Source of the DNA: Papilionanthe hookeriana x Papilionanthe teres
Lineage: Eukaryota; Streptophyta; Magnoliopsida; Asparagales; Orchidaceae
Direction of reading: 5' to 3'
Assembly: GCA_022702705.1 (NCBI GenBank)
Contig: CM040434.1
Location: 22,734,001 to 22,798,000, forward strand
Length of the DNA: 64,000 nucleotides
Shown: piece by piece, positions 9,644-20,792 of the stretch
Position numbering within the stretch: position 1 is the first letter of the stretch
Layout of the letters: each line of letters opens with the position of its first letter
The notes under the pieces: generated by a model
Told to the model about the DNA's origin: nothing
What the model saw: the letters and a program-made list of their open reading frames with translations, nothing else
Database searches by the model: none
Program-made: the position numbers and the translations under genes

Positions 9644-9940
9644 TTGAAAGAAGCTGGAGAGAAAAGATTATTACAACTAAATGAGCTTGAAGAGATAAGG
9701 AATGAATCATATGAAAGTGCTAAGATTAAAAAACAAAAGATGAAGATGTGGCATGATCGTAGGATTCTGAATAAAAATATTAAACCAGGACAACAAGATT
9801 TGTTGTATAATGCAAGGTTAAGATTATTTACTGAAAAACTTAAGTCCAGGTGGATGGGCCCATTTATTGTAATGAAAGTTTATCCTTATGAAGCAGTGGA
9901 CATTAAAGATCCTGTACCTGAGAAAATATTTAATATTTAA
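9644..9940 (+). pseudogene. A2 integrase C-terminal region
   Basis: 98 open codons: KEAGEKRLLQLNELEEIRNE, then KMWHDRRI, PGQQDLLYNARLRLF and SRWMGPF. This is the counterpart of A1 965-588 and closes pol. Confidence 0.8.
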
Positions 9941-10033
9941 TGAAACCTTATTTCTCAATTGAACAACTTAAACCTGAAGAGAATTTGAAGTCGGGTCACC
10001 CAAATTAAGTATTGGGTACATCAGGTTGACAAT

Positions 10034-10065
10034 GTTAAACCAAACGCTTTGTGGGAGGCAACCCA
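10034..10065 (+). other. Conserved post-pol block in A2
   Basis: GTTAAACCAAACGCT followed by GGGAGGCAACCCA, matching A1 508-557. About 90 bp after the last pol codon. Positions 10066-10245 and 10871-11265 are AT/GT-rich with no recognisable gene. Confidence 0.7.
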
Positions 10066-10245
10066 TAATTATTGGTGTGCTTTGCTTTATGTTTGTTTTG
10101 TGTGTTTTATTTGGCTTGAAGTGAGTGCTTTATGGTAGTATTTTGCCTTTATTATCTTAATGGAGATTAATGTGACCTTAATTGACCATTTGGAGGAGTT
10201 AAAACTAATGTTTGAATTTTTAGCAGACCTGTGCTAAAATGAGCA

Positions 10246-10284
10246 CTGGCGGCTAAGCGCTAGAAGTTGGCGCTTAGGCGTCAG
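10246..10284 (+). repeat. A2 internal motif block 1 (GCGGCTAAGCGC type)
   Basis: GGCGGCTAAGCGC and GGCGCTTAGGCGTC lie 9 bp apart as an inverted pair (arms CTAAGCGC/GCGCTTAG). The motif recurs at 11266-11344 and in the A2 LTR at 14573-14679. It occupies the same place relative to a 3' ORF start as the CTCGCCGTCGGCG block of A1. Confidence 0.6.
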
Positions 10285-10489
10285 AGTTACAAATAATGTG
10301 AAAAATGAGTTTCTAGAAGCCATTATCATGGGGAAGTTGCATGGCACGATATTTTGTGGTTTGTGAATGTGGGAGGACAATTTTAAGCAATTTTATGTGG
10401 ATTAAAGGAAATTCATCCCATTCTAAATTTCTATTCCAAAAACCTTAAGAAAGAGTTTAGTGAGAAAAATATCTTCTTAGGAGAATGAA

Positions 10490-10870
10490 ATGAAGAAGAA
10501 GGAGTATGCCAACAAGATGAAGTTTGTTTCTGAGAGTGCTCAAGAGTTATATAATGGATTCCTGACCATTAGTATTCAAGGAATAGTAGAGAGGATGACA
10601 AAGATTGAGGCTAATGTTGCATCAATGGAAGCAAAGGTAAATAATACAAATGCACATTTATCACTTTTTGGATGGTAAATAAAAATGCAATTCAGTCATA
10701 TATGTTGAAGAAGCAGACAAGGCGATGTATCTAAAAAACAAATGGATAGAAGAGGATTCTATCAGGTGTCTTCGTCATTGTCCGTTCTATCAAACCTATA
10801 TACCAAAATGGTTCAGATGGAACTAATGGAGATACTGGTTATGTTCCACCAAATGGAGACTGAAATTAAG
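10490..10870 (+). pseudogene. A2 mini copy of the 3' ORF (internally deleted)
   Basis: 62 open codons from 10490, then degraded. The start (MKFVSESAQELYNG, residues 10-23) resembles the A1 3' ORF start (KFVSSEAQRLFN). The following coiled-coil-like stretch (RMTKIEANVASMEAKV) and a YVPPNGD-type tail near 10830 resemble the C-terminal end of the full 3' ORF at 12600-12850. I infer a deletion of the central domain. The evidence is short similarities only. Confidence 0.35.
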
Positions 10871-11265
10871 TTCTATAGTGTGTTTTCTGTTAGTTATTTG
10901 TGTTGAGTGTCTAATTAATTATTTTAAGTGATTGATTTTTTATGTAAGTTGTGTGTTATTTGTTTTATGTTTTTATGTTAGTGTAAGTGTTTTGTTTGAG
11001 TGTTTTATTGTGAGTAAGAAAAGATTAGATCTATTCCAAGTGTCTTGGATTAAAGACTTGTGCTATGTACGTGTAATTTTTATGAATTTAATTAAGTAAA
11101 AGTTTGTGTTTGTGTTAATCTTGTTTTGAATCGCTCTTAATCTAAAAGAAGTTAATTCTGGAGATAAGAAGATTATAAGGTGAAGAAATACTTATAAAAT
11201 CAATTTAGGATTGATTAGAGCAGTGAGAATATTTTCTTTAACGAAAAAATCAAAAACTGCAAGCT

Positions 11266-11344
11266 TGCAGCTGAGCGCCAAGTCCCTGTACTTATACACC
11301 AGAGCTCCGCGGCTAAGCGCTGTACTTTCGTGCTTAGGCGTCGG
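11266..11344 (+). repeat. A2 internal motif block 2
   Basis: Two pairs of CTGAGCGCC / GCGGCTAAGCGC / GTGCTTAGGCGTC words about 380 bp upstream of the ATG at 11721. Same motif family as 10246-10284 and the A2 LTR. Confidence 0.55.
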
Positions 11345-11720
11345 TTCTCGAAAATCGATTTTCAGGTTTAAAAACCCAAAAAATCACAAAATTTTCACCA
11401 CTGTCGTCTTCTTCCTTTGGCATTTCACAATTAGTAGGCCTAGGGAATCACTACATTTACTAATCTTGAGCTGTTTTAAGTGAAATTTGTTAGATTCAAT
11501 CTTCTTGAGGTTAGAGCACTACTCCTAAGAAAAAAATTTTGATTTTCACCATATATTTTGAGTATATTTTGGAGAAATCTAAAAATCACTATTCATGGTG
11601 AAAATTTGAGAAAAAGCTTGAAGAATTTCTTGGATTTAGTAGATTAAGTATTTAGGTGTTGAGTTTAGTGATTTTAAGTTGAATATGAATTTTATTGTGA
11701 TTTTTATGTAAATTTTAAAA

Positions 11721-12890
11721 ATGGCACCGAAGAGGAGCAAACCTAGAGCCACGTTTAATTCTGACAAGTTCGTTAGTTCGAAAGTTAAAGATCCTTACAT
11801 GTAAGCATTATAATCATGTAAATTGATCTAGGAGCGAGGATTCAATAAACCAGCTGAAGAAATAGAAGATATAATTGTGAATCACCTCTGGTATAAGTTT
11901 TGATGTTTTACTACTGTAGTTGTTACTTTTGTTGTGTTGGAGTTCTATACGATCCTCCCGGAGTCAGAGGTTAACTTGGTTTTTGTGCGGGAGCAGCTAA
12001 TACATTTTTCACCTGAGGTAATTAACAGATCTTACCTAATGTCGCCTAGTATGCTTTTTTATTCAAATTAAAATCCTACTGAGGAAGAGTTGGATGAGAT
12101 TATTTCTACTTTGACTGATGGGAGGGGATTATGGGAAAATATAAATGAGAGAAGAGTTAACTTCCCTGCATCAAAGTTAAATTCTAACTCCAAAGCTTGG
12201 CATTAAATTATATCATCTAAGCTAGTTCCTACAAATCATCTTAGCGAAGTGACTAGAGAAGGAGCCACTTTGAACTACTGTATTCAGCAGAGGAAGGCGA
12301 TAGACATTGGAAAAATTATTTATGATTGTATTCGGACTTCTGCTAGAGCTGTCACCACTACAGGTACGGGATTTTCTTCACTTATACATTCATTGTGTGA
12401 GCAGGGTGGTGTCAGATCTAAAAATTATGAAGAGGTTCTTCAACCTCTTAAGCCTATTACCATTTCAAATTTGAAGAATTATGCTAAGCATTCAATATTT
12501 GGCTGGAGAGAAGAAATTTCTAGGGTTTCCAGTGCATCTGCTTCTACTTCACATGCTTCTATATCTCAAGCATCTTCCGGTCAGTTTACTGATTCACAGA
12601 CTGAGGTTTTGAATAAGATAAGAGATAATGTTAAGTTTACTACGGAATACGTGCATGATTTAGAGGGGAAAGTAGATCATATAGGGGGTTATCTTCAGAG
12701 ACATAGTGAGTATGAGGGGAATTATCACAGTTATATGGATAGACTGATCGGAGCTGATTTTAGTGTGTTATACCTAGTCATCCCCAGTATATCCCATATG
12801 TGCCTACTCGTGCTTGGAACGAAGGAGATGATGATGAGGAGGAAGATGATTAGGACTTCTATCTTATTTGAGTTATGTGATGTGATGTGA
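11721..12890 (+). pseudogene. A2 3' ORF, putative plant transposon protein (env-position ORF)
   Basis: Starts at an ATG (MAPKRSKP, then FNSDKFVSS) and breaks after 27 codons. Frame pieces around 12060-12250 show the domain's conserved points (FPASKLNSNSKAW, then LVPTNHLSEVTREGATL). The longest intact part, 12249-12890 (213 codons), contains IDIGKIIYDCI and SLIHSLCEQGGV, then a serine-rich linker and a coiled-coil-like tail (HDLEGKVDHIGGYLQRH). This pattern matches the domain known in databases as 'putative plant transposon protein', found in the extra ORF of Athila-like elements. The last codons are probably frameshifted: an acidic tail ending in EEEDD is visible in another frame near 12820-12850. 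The function is unknown. Confidence 0.75.
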
Positions 12891-14380
12891 TATGTGTGTG
12901 GATTATGTTATTGTTGTTGTTATTTCATTTGTGGATGTTATGGAGGACTACTATTGTCATTCATTTTGTTCTAATAGTTGCCAAAACACTTTAGTTTGTT
13001 TTTATTTTAGTTGTGGATGTTGTGTGTCAATAATATGTAGTGTGATTATTTGTGGTAGTAAATGTGTTGGTGATTTGTTAGTGTATTTTATTTGTGAACT
13101 GAGAACTTTTTCCAAAAAAACTACTTAGGAAGGTTTTAAAATGTTATTAAAATCCACTAATTAGGCTTGTACTTTACTTTTCAATTTACTGCAATATATA
13201 AGTGCTAGTTGTGAATTTCTATTTAAGTTTGTGAATTTACTTCTATGTCCTGCACTACTTTAGAAGTCTTTTGAATTTCTTTTTGATAAAATGAAAAATT
13301 GTTAAAATTTTGAATTTAGTCATTTTCATTCATATTTTTAATACCTACATATTTAGGATACTAAAAATTTCTGCTAGTTTAATATTTAAAGTTTTATGTT
13401 CCTGCTCATTTATGTATTACTATGCTTAAATATTTTATTATAATGAAAATTTTAAAGTTTAGCGGGAATGAAAAACAATCTTCAAAAAATTAAAATTTTA
13501 TTTTTTCTCAAATGAACTAAAGATTTAATTTTAAATGAAAAATAATTATGTGTATGAAGTTATATTTGGGAAATATAATTTTCAATATAGAAATGAGTAA
13601 GAGAATTTAGTTAAAATTTAGAGTAAAGATGAAAAATTTTAAGTTTAAAATTTCTTAGTGAATAAATGATAAATATTTGGTAACTATCTTTAGTAGGAAA
13701 AGTTGTATTTGTAGAAAAATAGAAGGATTAGACTTTTATTTTTAATGCTTAAAATTCTTTTATCTTTAGTTGTTCCTATTTTTAATTCTTAATTTTCAAA
13801 AATTTTATTATATTTTTAAGTGAAAGATAATTATCTACCTTATGCTTTAGAAAAAGAAGGGTGAAATTCAAAATCATTAAAGGCTTATCCAGATACAGTA
13901 ATCCTTGCCTTATAAAAAAATGATGAGAGAAAAGAAATGAAATGAAAAAGAAAAGTAAAAAATTGTATGTGAAAAGGAAGGAAAAGCTTGAGGACTTAAG
14001 TGCCAAATCAAAAATTGGTTCTATCACTTGATTCTTTTAGATTATAAGACTTGAGAAAATCTTGAAGCTTATGAATATAATATAGTTAGTATATATATTT
14101 TTTGTAAAGATTTTTAAGTTAAGAAAATAAAATATCTAAGACCTATATTTTGAAAATTGTACAAGTATTTCTAAATAAGATAAGAACTAGTATTTTCGTT
14201 AATCTTTACCTAAAAAATTTCTAAACATTAAATTGGTCTCATTTACTAAAGTTTTTTTCTAAATTGGACTACAACATTTCTAGAAGAAAATTTTAGGAAC
14301 TTCTAATAAAACACATCACATAATTTAGTTGTATGATTTTTATATAATTAAAGTTTCATTTGAGGACAAGTAACATTTCA
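12891..14380 (+). other. A2 3' untranslated region, no gene seen
   Basis: AT-rich sequence between the 3' ORF and the polypurine tract. Short open frames on both strands lack conserved motifs. I see no tandem repeat, tRNA or further domain here. Confidence 0.6.
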
Positions 14381-14394
14381 AGTTTTGGGGATTT
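14381..14394 (+). other. A2 polypurine tract
   Basis: AGTTTTGGGGATTT directly before the TGATAC start of the 3' LTR. The preceding GAGGACAAG word is typical of this position in Athila-like elements. Primer for plus-strand DNA synthesis. Confidence 0.7.
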
Positions 14395-15764
14395 TGATAC
14401 ACCTAAAATATATAATGTTTTTTATGCACATTTTTATGCCTTTTTTTATGATATTGCACTTTAATAGAAGGTATTTTGTGTGATTTCTTATAGGTATGAT
14501 TAAATGAATGATTGTGATAAAAAAAATGATAAAATTTGGAGCAAAATGAAGAAAAATTAAAACGTGATGTGTGGCGGCTAAGTGCCAGAACTCATGCTTA
14601 CGCGCCAAGGCGCCACAGTTTGGAGCTTACACGCCAGCAGGCTCGCGGCTAAGCGCTGGTACCCCGCGCTTACGTGCGATAGTTAAAAATGAAGAGTTAT
14701 TTTAATTTAAGCATCATTTTGAGTAGGTTTTTGAAGCACCTCTTGGTGAGAACGTGGGTAGCTACCTATTGGCGCCAAATTAAATTCAAATTGATCTTGA
14801 ATTGATGCATCTTTTGGGATATACATTGAAGCGAGACACAAATTGAAGAGATACAAAGGCACCTTTTGAAAATGTGTAAAAAAGGAAGAATTGAAGATCA
14901 GAAGCGAGTCCAATTAGAGTCTTATAAACTAGTAGAGTGTCTAGTAAGAGAGTGTTTTTTGTGTGGTTGTTGTAGAGTGTGTAAGTAGTGTAAGAGTGTT
15001 CTTTCATTTACTACTACTCCACTTCTCTACTTTTACATAAATTTATTTTGTATTAAGAGTTGCTTAGAGAATTGGAGAGTTCAGAGTTGGGCTCTAACCT
15101 CTAAGGAGTTTTGTAAGGAAAAGTCAAGTTTCAAAAGAACTTCCCGGGTCTTGTGGAGAGGATTTATATATAAGTCTTTATCTTTATATTACCTTTGGTT
15201 TTTAATTAATACTTCTTGTGATTTCACGATAATTTCTACTTTTAAACCAAGTTGTGATTGTATTTTCTCCATTAATTCTGAGTTGTTTTATTTATCTTTT
15301 TCTCTAAAGTGATGAAGTAATTAAGTTATGGAAGTATGTTGTGTGAAGTATATGATTTCAATGTTGGAAGAAGTTGTGATGATTTAAATCCTTGCACTTT
15401 ATTTACTTCTTGATTTAGCCAATTAAGATGTTAAAATATGTTGTGAGAAGTTGTAAAATTGAGTGTGATATTATCTTAGTCAACAATTGGAAAGATTCAC
15501 ATAAGATTGTATGGGTGAGAATGTAATATGTATGGTTGAATGCAAATAAATAGGGAGATCTACTTTAATGGGTGCAGAATTAGAGGACTTTAGAGAGACA
15601 GGCTAAAGCCCCCAATTTGGTTTATTGTTTTAAATTTCGATACGAGATGTTAGCCCCCATGTGGAGGAATCAAGGAAACTCTAGAGTGAGAGCTAGTATC
15701 CTTCCTACCAAACCCGTCTTCAAGATCTTTAGAACAATAAATTAACTTATGTTCTTTATAGCAT
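14395..15764 (+). repeat. A2 3' LTR, segment 1
   Basis: Begins TGATAC after the polypurine tract. It contains a GC-rich block of GCGGCTAAGCGC words at 14573-14679, a possible TATA (TATAAAC, 14923-14929), and the GATGTTAGCCCCCATG region (15650) shared with the A1 LTR. It ends at the AGCAT target site of element B and continues at 43695. Open frames inside it (for example 14707-15007 minus) look fortuitous. Confidence 0.8.
15760..15764. repeat. Left target-site duplication of element B (AGCAT)
   Basis: AGCAT directly before the LTR terminus TGTCGG; the same five bases follow the other LTR at 43690-43694. Confidence 0.9.
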
Positions 15765-17739
15765 TGTCGGCGAATTTTTAATTTAATTTAAATAAATAAT
15801 TTTAAAAGTAGTATTTGATTTTGAAAGTAATTTTAAATTTGAAAATTTTAAGATATGAAATCAAACTGATCTCACATCCCGAATAGTTTATATAAACGAG
15901 CACCACACCACAACTCGTATATCTATCCCGTAGAGTAGACACACTCGCTTGATGATGGGGCTCGGTTAAATAAACTAGAAGATTCGTGACATCCGTTTGG
16001 TCTATGAACCAATTTTATAAGCCGACAAGATCCCCTGCTTAATATAAAGGAATTAAGCAGGGTTTATATTACCTGGGTTCTTAAAATTCCCTATAAGGGC
16101 AAGCCCCTATAGTTAATTACATCTTAAGTGATTGGAATCACCTAAGAAAACTCTCGATAATAATCAGTAATTCTGCTCTCAAGAATCTCAAAGTTTAAGT
16201 TTTCAAAGGATTGAATCTTGGAATTTCAATAGGGAATGGATCAAGTTTGGAACATTTTGTTTTGGGAATTCAAAGGAAGAAAAGTAGGAGAAATTACAGA
16301 TTCGAAGCGAACTTCGGTAATTTCCCGACTATCCTATTGTTTGGCTTAAATTTAGGAAAGTCCTAATATTTATTTAATGTTTTGATCTTGCCAATTTTAA
16401 TTAATTAGGACTTATGTTCGTATGACATGATCATACAAATAGCCTCGAAGATGTGAGGGTTTATGTCGTATCGGACGACTACCTCGGAAATCTTAAGACC
16501 GGTTAGGGCTTAATTTACATAACATGATTATGCAAATGCCTAACGAAAAGTTGAGGATTTATGTCGCACTAAGCAAACTACCTCGAGATCCTATGGCTTT
16601 GGTTGTTAATTCTAGGAATGTTTAGCTGATGTAGAGTTGTTTTGCTGACGAAGATGGTTGTAGTGCCCACCATGCTCCGAGCTCCTTGTTGTTGCAGAGG
16701 TTTAGTTTTAGAAGTCATAAATCAGGAGATGAGAGAAGTTTTCTGGTTTAGAGAAAATCTTAGAATCCAGCTTTTTTTAATATTTTAATTAAACAAATTT
16801 TAAAGTTGATTATAACAACACGGTTAAGATCCCACGGTTCTATCCTTCCGGCATCGTTATTTTTATCGGATTCACTTAGTCCGGATGAATTTGCTAAACT
16901 CTACTTGAATGAGTTCCACACTTTCAATTAGATCGTGGGAAATCCCGTTAGCAACACGTATGTTACATCATCCGAGGTATTCCCGATCATCCAACAAGAC
17001 GTTTTAATTTAGTTGTAGTTGTAGTTTTGTTGTTCTGTTTGTGATTAAATTTTGAGTTGTTTTATATTTTGAAATGTTGTGGCGGTGAATTTTATCTTGT
17101 AATGACTTTTAATTTAGTTTTGGTTTCAGTTTTAGGGACTACCCTAAAGGTTTTGGTTTTCATGCAACGAGTTGTTTATCATGCAAGAAAAGTAAAGTGC
17201 ATTTGCAATAAAGTAAATTACAATAAAGTAAGTTGCAATAAAATAAAAGCGTACCTGGAGGGTCTTCCCGTCATCCCAAGCTGCACTTAAAACACACGTA
17301 TCAGAGCATTTAAATATTCCAACAAGTACCTAGGTAAAGCTAAGGTAAAGATTTTGGTTTTCTACCAAAGTCCTAATCCTATAGCTAGTCCTCTCCTATG
17401 ACGTCTAGGTTCTTGTGTCTTGGTTTAAGGACGATTTTCTTCATCAAAGAACAATTAAGTTCAATTGTTCTTATAAATATCCTATCATATCGAGGAAGTG
17501 CTTAAGACGAGTCTTAAACATCTTTTCAATATTTTTAGGATTATTTTAAGTCCAAGAGAATTTAATTATACAAATGAATTAATCGTCCGGGAGTTCAAGT
17601 TCTGTTATCTTGCTCAGTGAACTAGGACATTTGAATATCCTATAAGTGAAGTAACACTTCACTTAATGCTCCGTTTAGGAGTTATGACAACAAAAGCTTT
17701 CGAGGGCAAATTGATGTTCAAATGGTTTATTATTTAATT

Positions 17740-18130
17740 TAATTTCAGTTAATGTGTTTAAGTTTGGAATAGTGTTCAAGTTGCTTTATATTTATTTTTG
17801 AATTTCTTTATGTCTTAGGTGATGTTATTTTTAATTCAATTTAATTTAACTTTAATTTAATTTAATTTGGTTTAGTTTAAATTTTAATTTAATTTGTTTA
17901 ATTTAATCTAATTTTAATTTTAACTTGATTTTATTTTTTTAATTTTAATTTAATTTAATTTAATTTAATTTAATTTAATTTAATATGATTTAATTTAATT
18001 TAATTTAATTTAATTTGATTTAATTTGATTTAATTTAATATTTTTTAATTTAATTTTATTTAATTTTATTTAATTTAATTTAATTTAATTTAATTTAAAT
18101 TTTATTTAATTTTATTTTTAATTTTAATTT
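17740..18130. repeat. AATTT-type pentanucleotide tract in the B 3' LTR
   Basis: Runs of TTTAA/AATTT units interrupted by TTTTA variants. The partner LTR has a shorter version at about 38600-38850. The solo LTR and element C lack a comparable run, so the expansion is recent in B. Confidence 0.8.
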
Positions 18131-20784
18131 AATATTTTATATTTTATGTTTTAAAGATGATTTAATTTTAATTGTTAAGTATTAATTTAATTGAAATTTT
18201 AAAAGGATTTAATTTAAATAATTTAACTTTAATTTAATTTAATGATTAAGTCTTTTAGCATTTTAAATCTTAAATTTGGATTATCATTTTAATTAGGAAT
18301 TAAATATTATTGAGATGGTTAATTTAGGGATTCTTAAATTAAAGAACAAATCTCTTCCTAATAATATCCCTATTTTAATAATTCCAATTTTATTATTCTT
18401 CCAAATTTAATCAATTATTTAATTAAGGTTTACTTTAATTATTTTTAAATTGTTTAGTAGGTTTCTACCCTTATTATTCAAATTTCAATCATCCAAGTCA
18501 GATTAGGATCAAATACTTTACTCTTTAATTTTATTAAGCCTAAAGTTTTAATTAAAGGTTAAAATTTTAATTATCATTTTGCCCTTCAAGCTTAACAATT
18601 CCATAACTCACTAAATTGAGCTTAAATGAACTTGAAATTTTTATGTGACTCCACTCATATGTCAATAAAAGGCATTAGAGGAGAAAATGTGATTTTCCTG
18701 TATTTAATTTATTTATGTAATTACTTTTGGTGGGAAAAAGGGATTTCCAAAGAAAATTTAATAATATGACCAAGGGAAAGTTTCTGTAATTAAGAAAATT
18801 ATGGGACATTCCTAATGACCAGAGGACCACTTGGACTAATTTTTGTGATTTTTTGAATTACATTCTTTTTATTATAATTATTGAGTTTTGAAGTATTAAT
18901 TAATTTAAAAATGAAATAAAGGTTGAAAAATGAATTTATATTTTTCAAAAATCTCTCTGATATCAAGGAAATCAAAGAACCAATTTTTACAATTTTATGA
19001 TTTTTCTTTGATTTATTATAATTATTTTAGTGGAAATGCTAGAAAATACATTTTTTTAATTTTAAAATTACCCTAGGGCTTTAAAATTTAATATATCATC
19101 ATAGAGACCTAAGAAAAATATGGGGTTTGTTCCTAAGTGATTAAAATTCAAAATATGACATTTTGGTGAATTTTATTATTTTTTAATTATTAAAAATATT
19201 AAAATAATGCAAAAAATCATCTTTTTTAGAAAATTACAATTTTATTTTTCTTAAATTCCCCTGATATCAGAGAGGCTGCAAAACCAATTTAGTGAATTTT
19301 TGAAAAGTATTTTGAAAGTTATGAATTTTTAAAGTTTAAAATGGCTAAATGGCTTAATTAACCCATTTAGTAGGGCTAACCAAGTCCAATTCACTTCAAA
19401 TTTTTATGGTGGGTTCCTCTGATCCTAAAGGTCAGTGGAGAATTGATTTCAAGTCAATTTGATGTTTGATTAGCTCTAATTAATTATGGACCTATTTTGG
19501 GTGTTTAAGCCAATTAGGGTTATTTCAAGTGGATTAATTCAAATCCTATTTTTTCTAGGTTCCTCTGGTCATAATAAACATCACCAAATTTTCCTAGAAT
19601 TTATTTCATAACATGCTAATTATTGGAATTAAAATACTCAAAATAGCAACATGAACTTGAAAAATCAATAACTTCTCATAGGGATGGCCTCTGACTTTGG
19701 AAAATTCAGGGAATGTTCCCAAATTTAGAGGCTTCAAAAGCCCTAAGGTCTCATGCCATGGTGAATTTCCTATATGCATGGAGAATTGAAAATGTGCAGA
19801 GAGTAAATAAATTATTAAAAATAAAATACTTGATGAAATTGAATGATTTCTTTTCCACATTATTCTCCTCTATTCACTGAGCAAGAGGATATTTTTATTT
19901 TATTTTTCTGATTTTCCTACACAAAGTTATGCATTTTTGAAGTTTAGGGAATTAAATAAATAAGAAAATCCCTATTTTTCTATTTATCCGAATCGGCGCC
20001 GCGTCAACCTTAGCATCCCCGAACAGCCACGCGACGCTTTCTGATTCGACGCCGCCATCCGACTCAGCGCTCCAGGGGCCCGCTGTATCGTTCCGTCTCC
20101 TCATCCGGTGCGATCCTGGTCGTCCGTCCGCGCGTGTATTAAATGAACGGCATCCGTTCATCATCCCCAAGCCTCCTAGCCGAGAACCGTCCACACTAAA
20201 TCCTTATTATCTCACTCAACACTTAACAGATTTTTGTGTTCTTGTGCTCTATGGATTCGTCTTGAAGAGACGAATACATCTATACGGTGATCATGCATTG
20301 AAATTAAGGCATTTGAAATGGAGAATCTCTAGAAGCTCGGGATAAAGAGTTAGCTCATACCTTTGCTAAGAGAAGTGTGGCTTCAATCTGAGGGTTGTGT
20401 CACCTTCGATTGCGTCCAAGCAAGCTCCAGATGAAGTCCCTTGGCCTGGTGAATTGTCTTGGTATGATTTCGACCAAGCCCGATCACGAAGCTTGGAGTC
20501 TGGAATAGATGGGTGGCCTGGAGAGGGGGCTTTTGCTGGTGGACTTCTTACCTTGGTCTGGTGAAGGTGTAGGATCAATCAATTTGGGGATTGGTCCACT
20601 GTGAAGAAGTGTCCTGGTTTTGTCTTTGAAATTTGAACTCAAAATTGAGCTCGGCTAGAGGGAATTGAGGTCTGGAATCCGGTGGGAATCAAGTGCTCTA
20701 TGTGTAGAGAATGGTCTGGAATGATTTTGGCAGAGTTTCCTTAAGGTTGGTTCAGCACTTCTCCCATGGCCGAGAGAGGGGGTG

Positions 20785-20792
20785 TTTAAATA
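20785..20792 (-). promoter_or_regulatory. TATA-like box in the B 3' LTR
   Basis: TATTTAAA on the minus strand, followed downstream by a CCTCTCTCGGCCATGG segment conserved in the other LTR. Confidence 0.5.

Larger units (their letters stand above)
7385..15764 (+). mobile_element. Athila-like element A2, main segment (split by R, B and a solo LTR)
   Basis: Plus-strand element homologous to A1: RT, RNase H, integrase, the post-pol block, a 3' ORF, polypurine tract and 3' LTR. Its 5' part would lie left of R, outside the window. Its 3' LTR starts at 14395, breaks at 15764 where B inserted, resumes at 43695-43968, breaks for the solo LTR, and resumes at 51191-51342. The resumed pieces follow the order of the A1 LTR. 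It is the oldest copy here: stops occur every few dozen codons. Confidence 0.85.

Noticed and set aside
13782..15007. Minus-strand frames in the A2 3' UTR and LTR
   Set aside because: AT-rich chance frames, antisense to the element, no motif.
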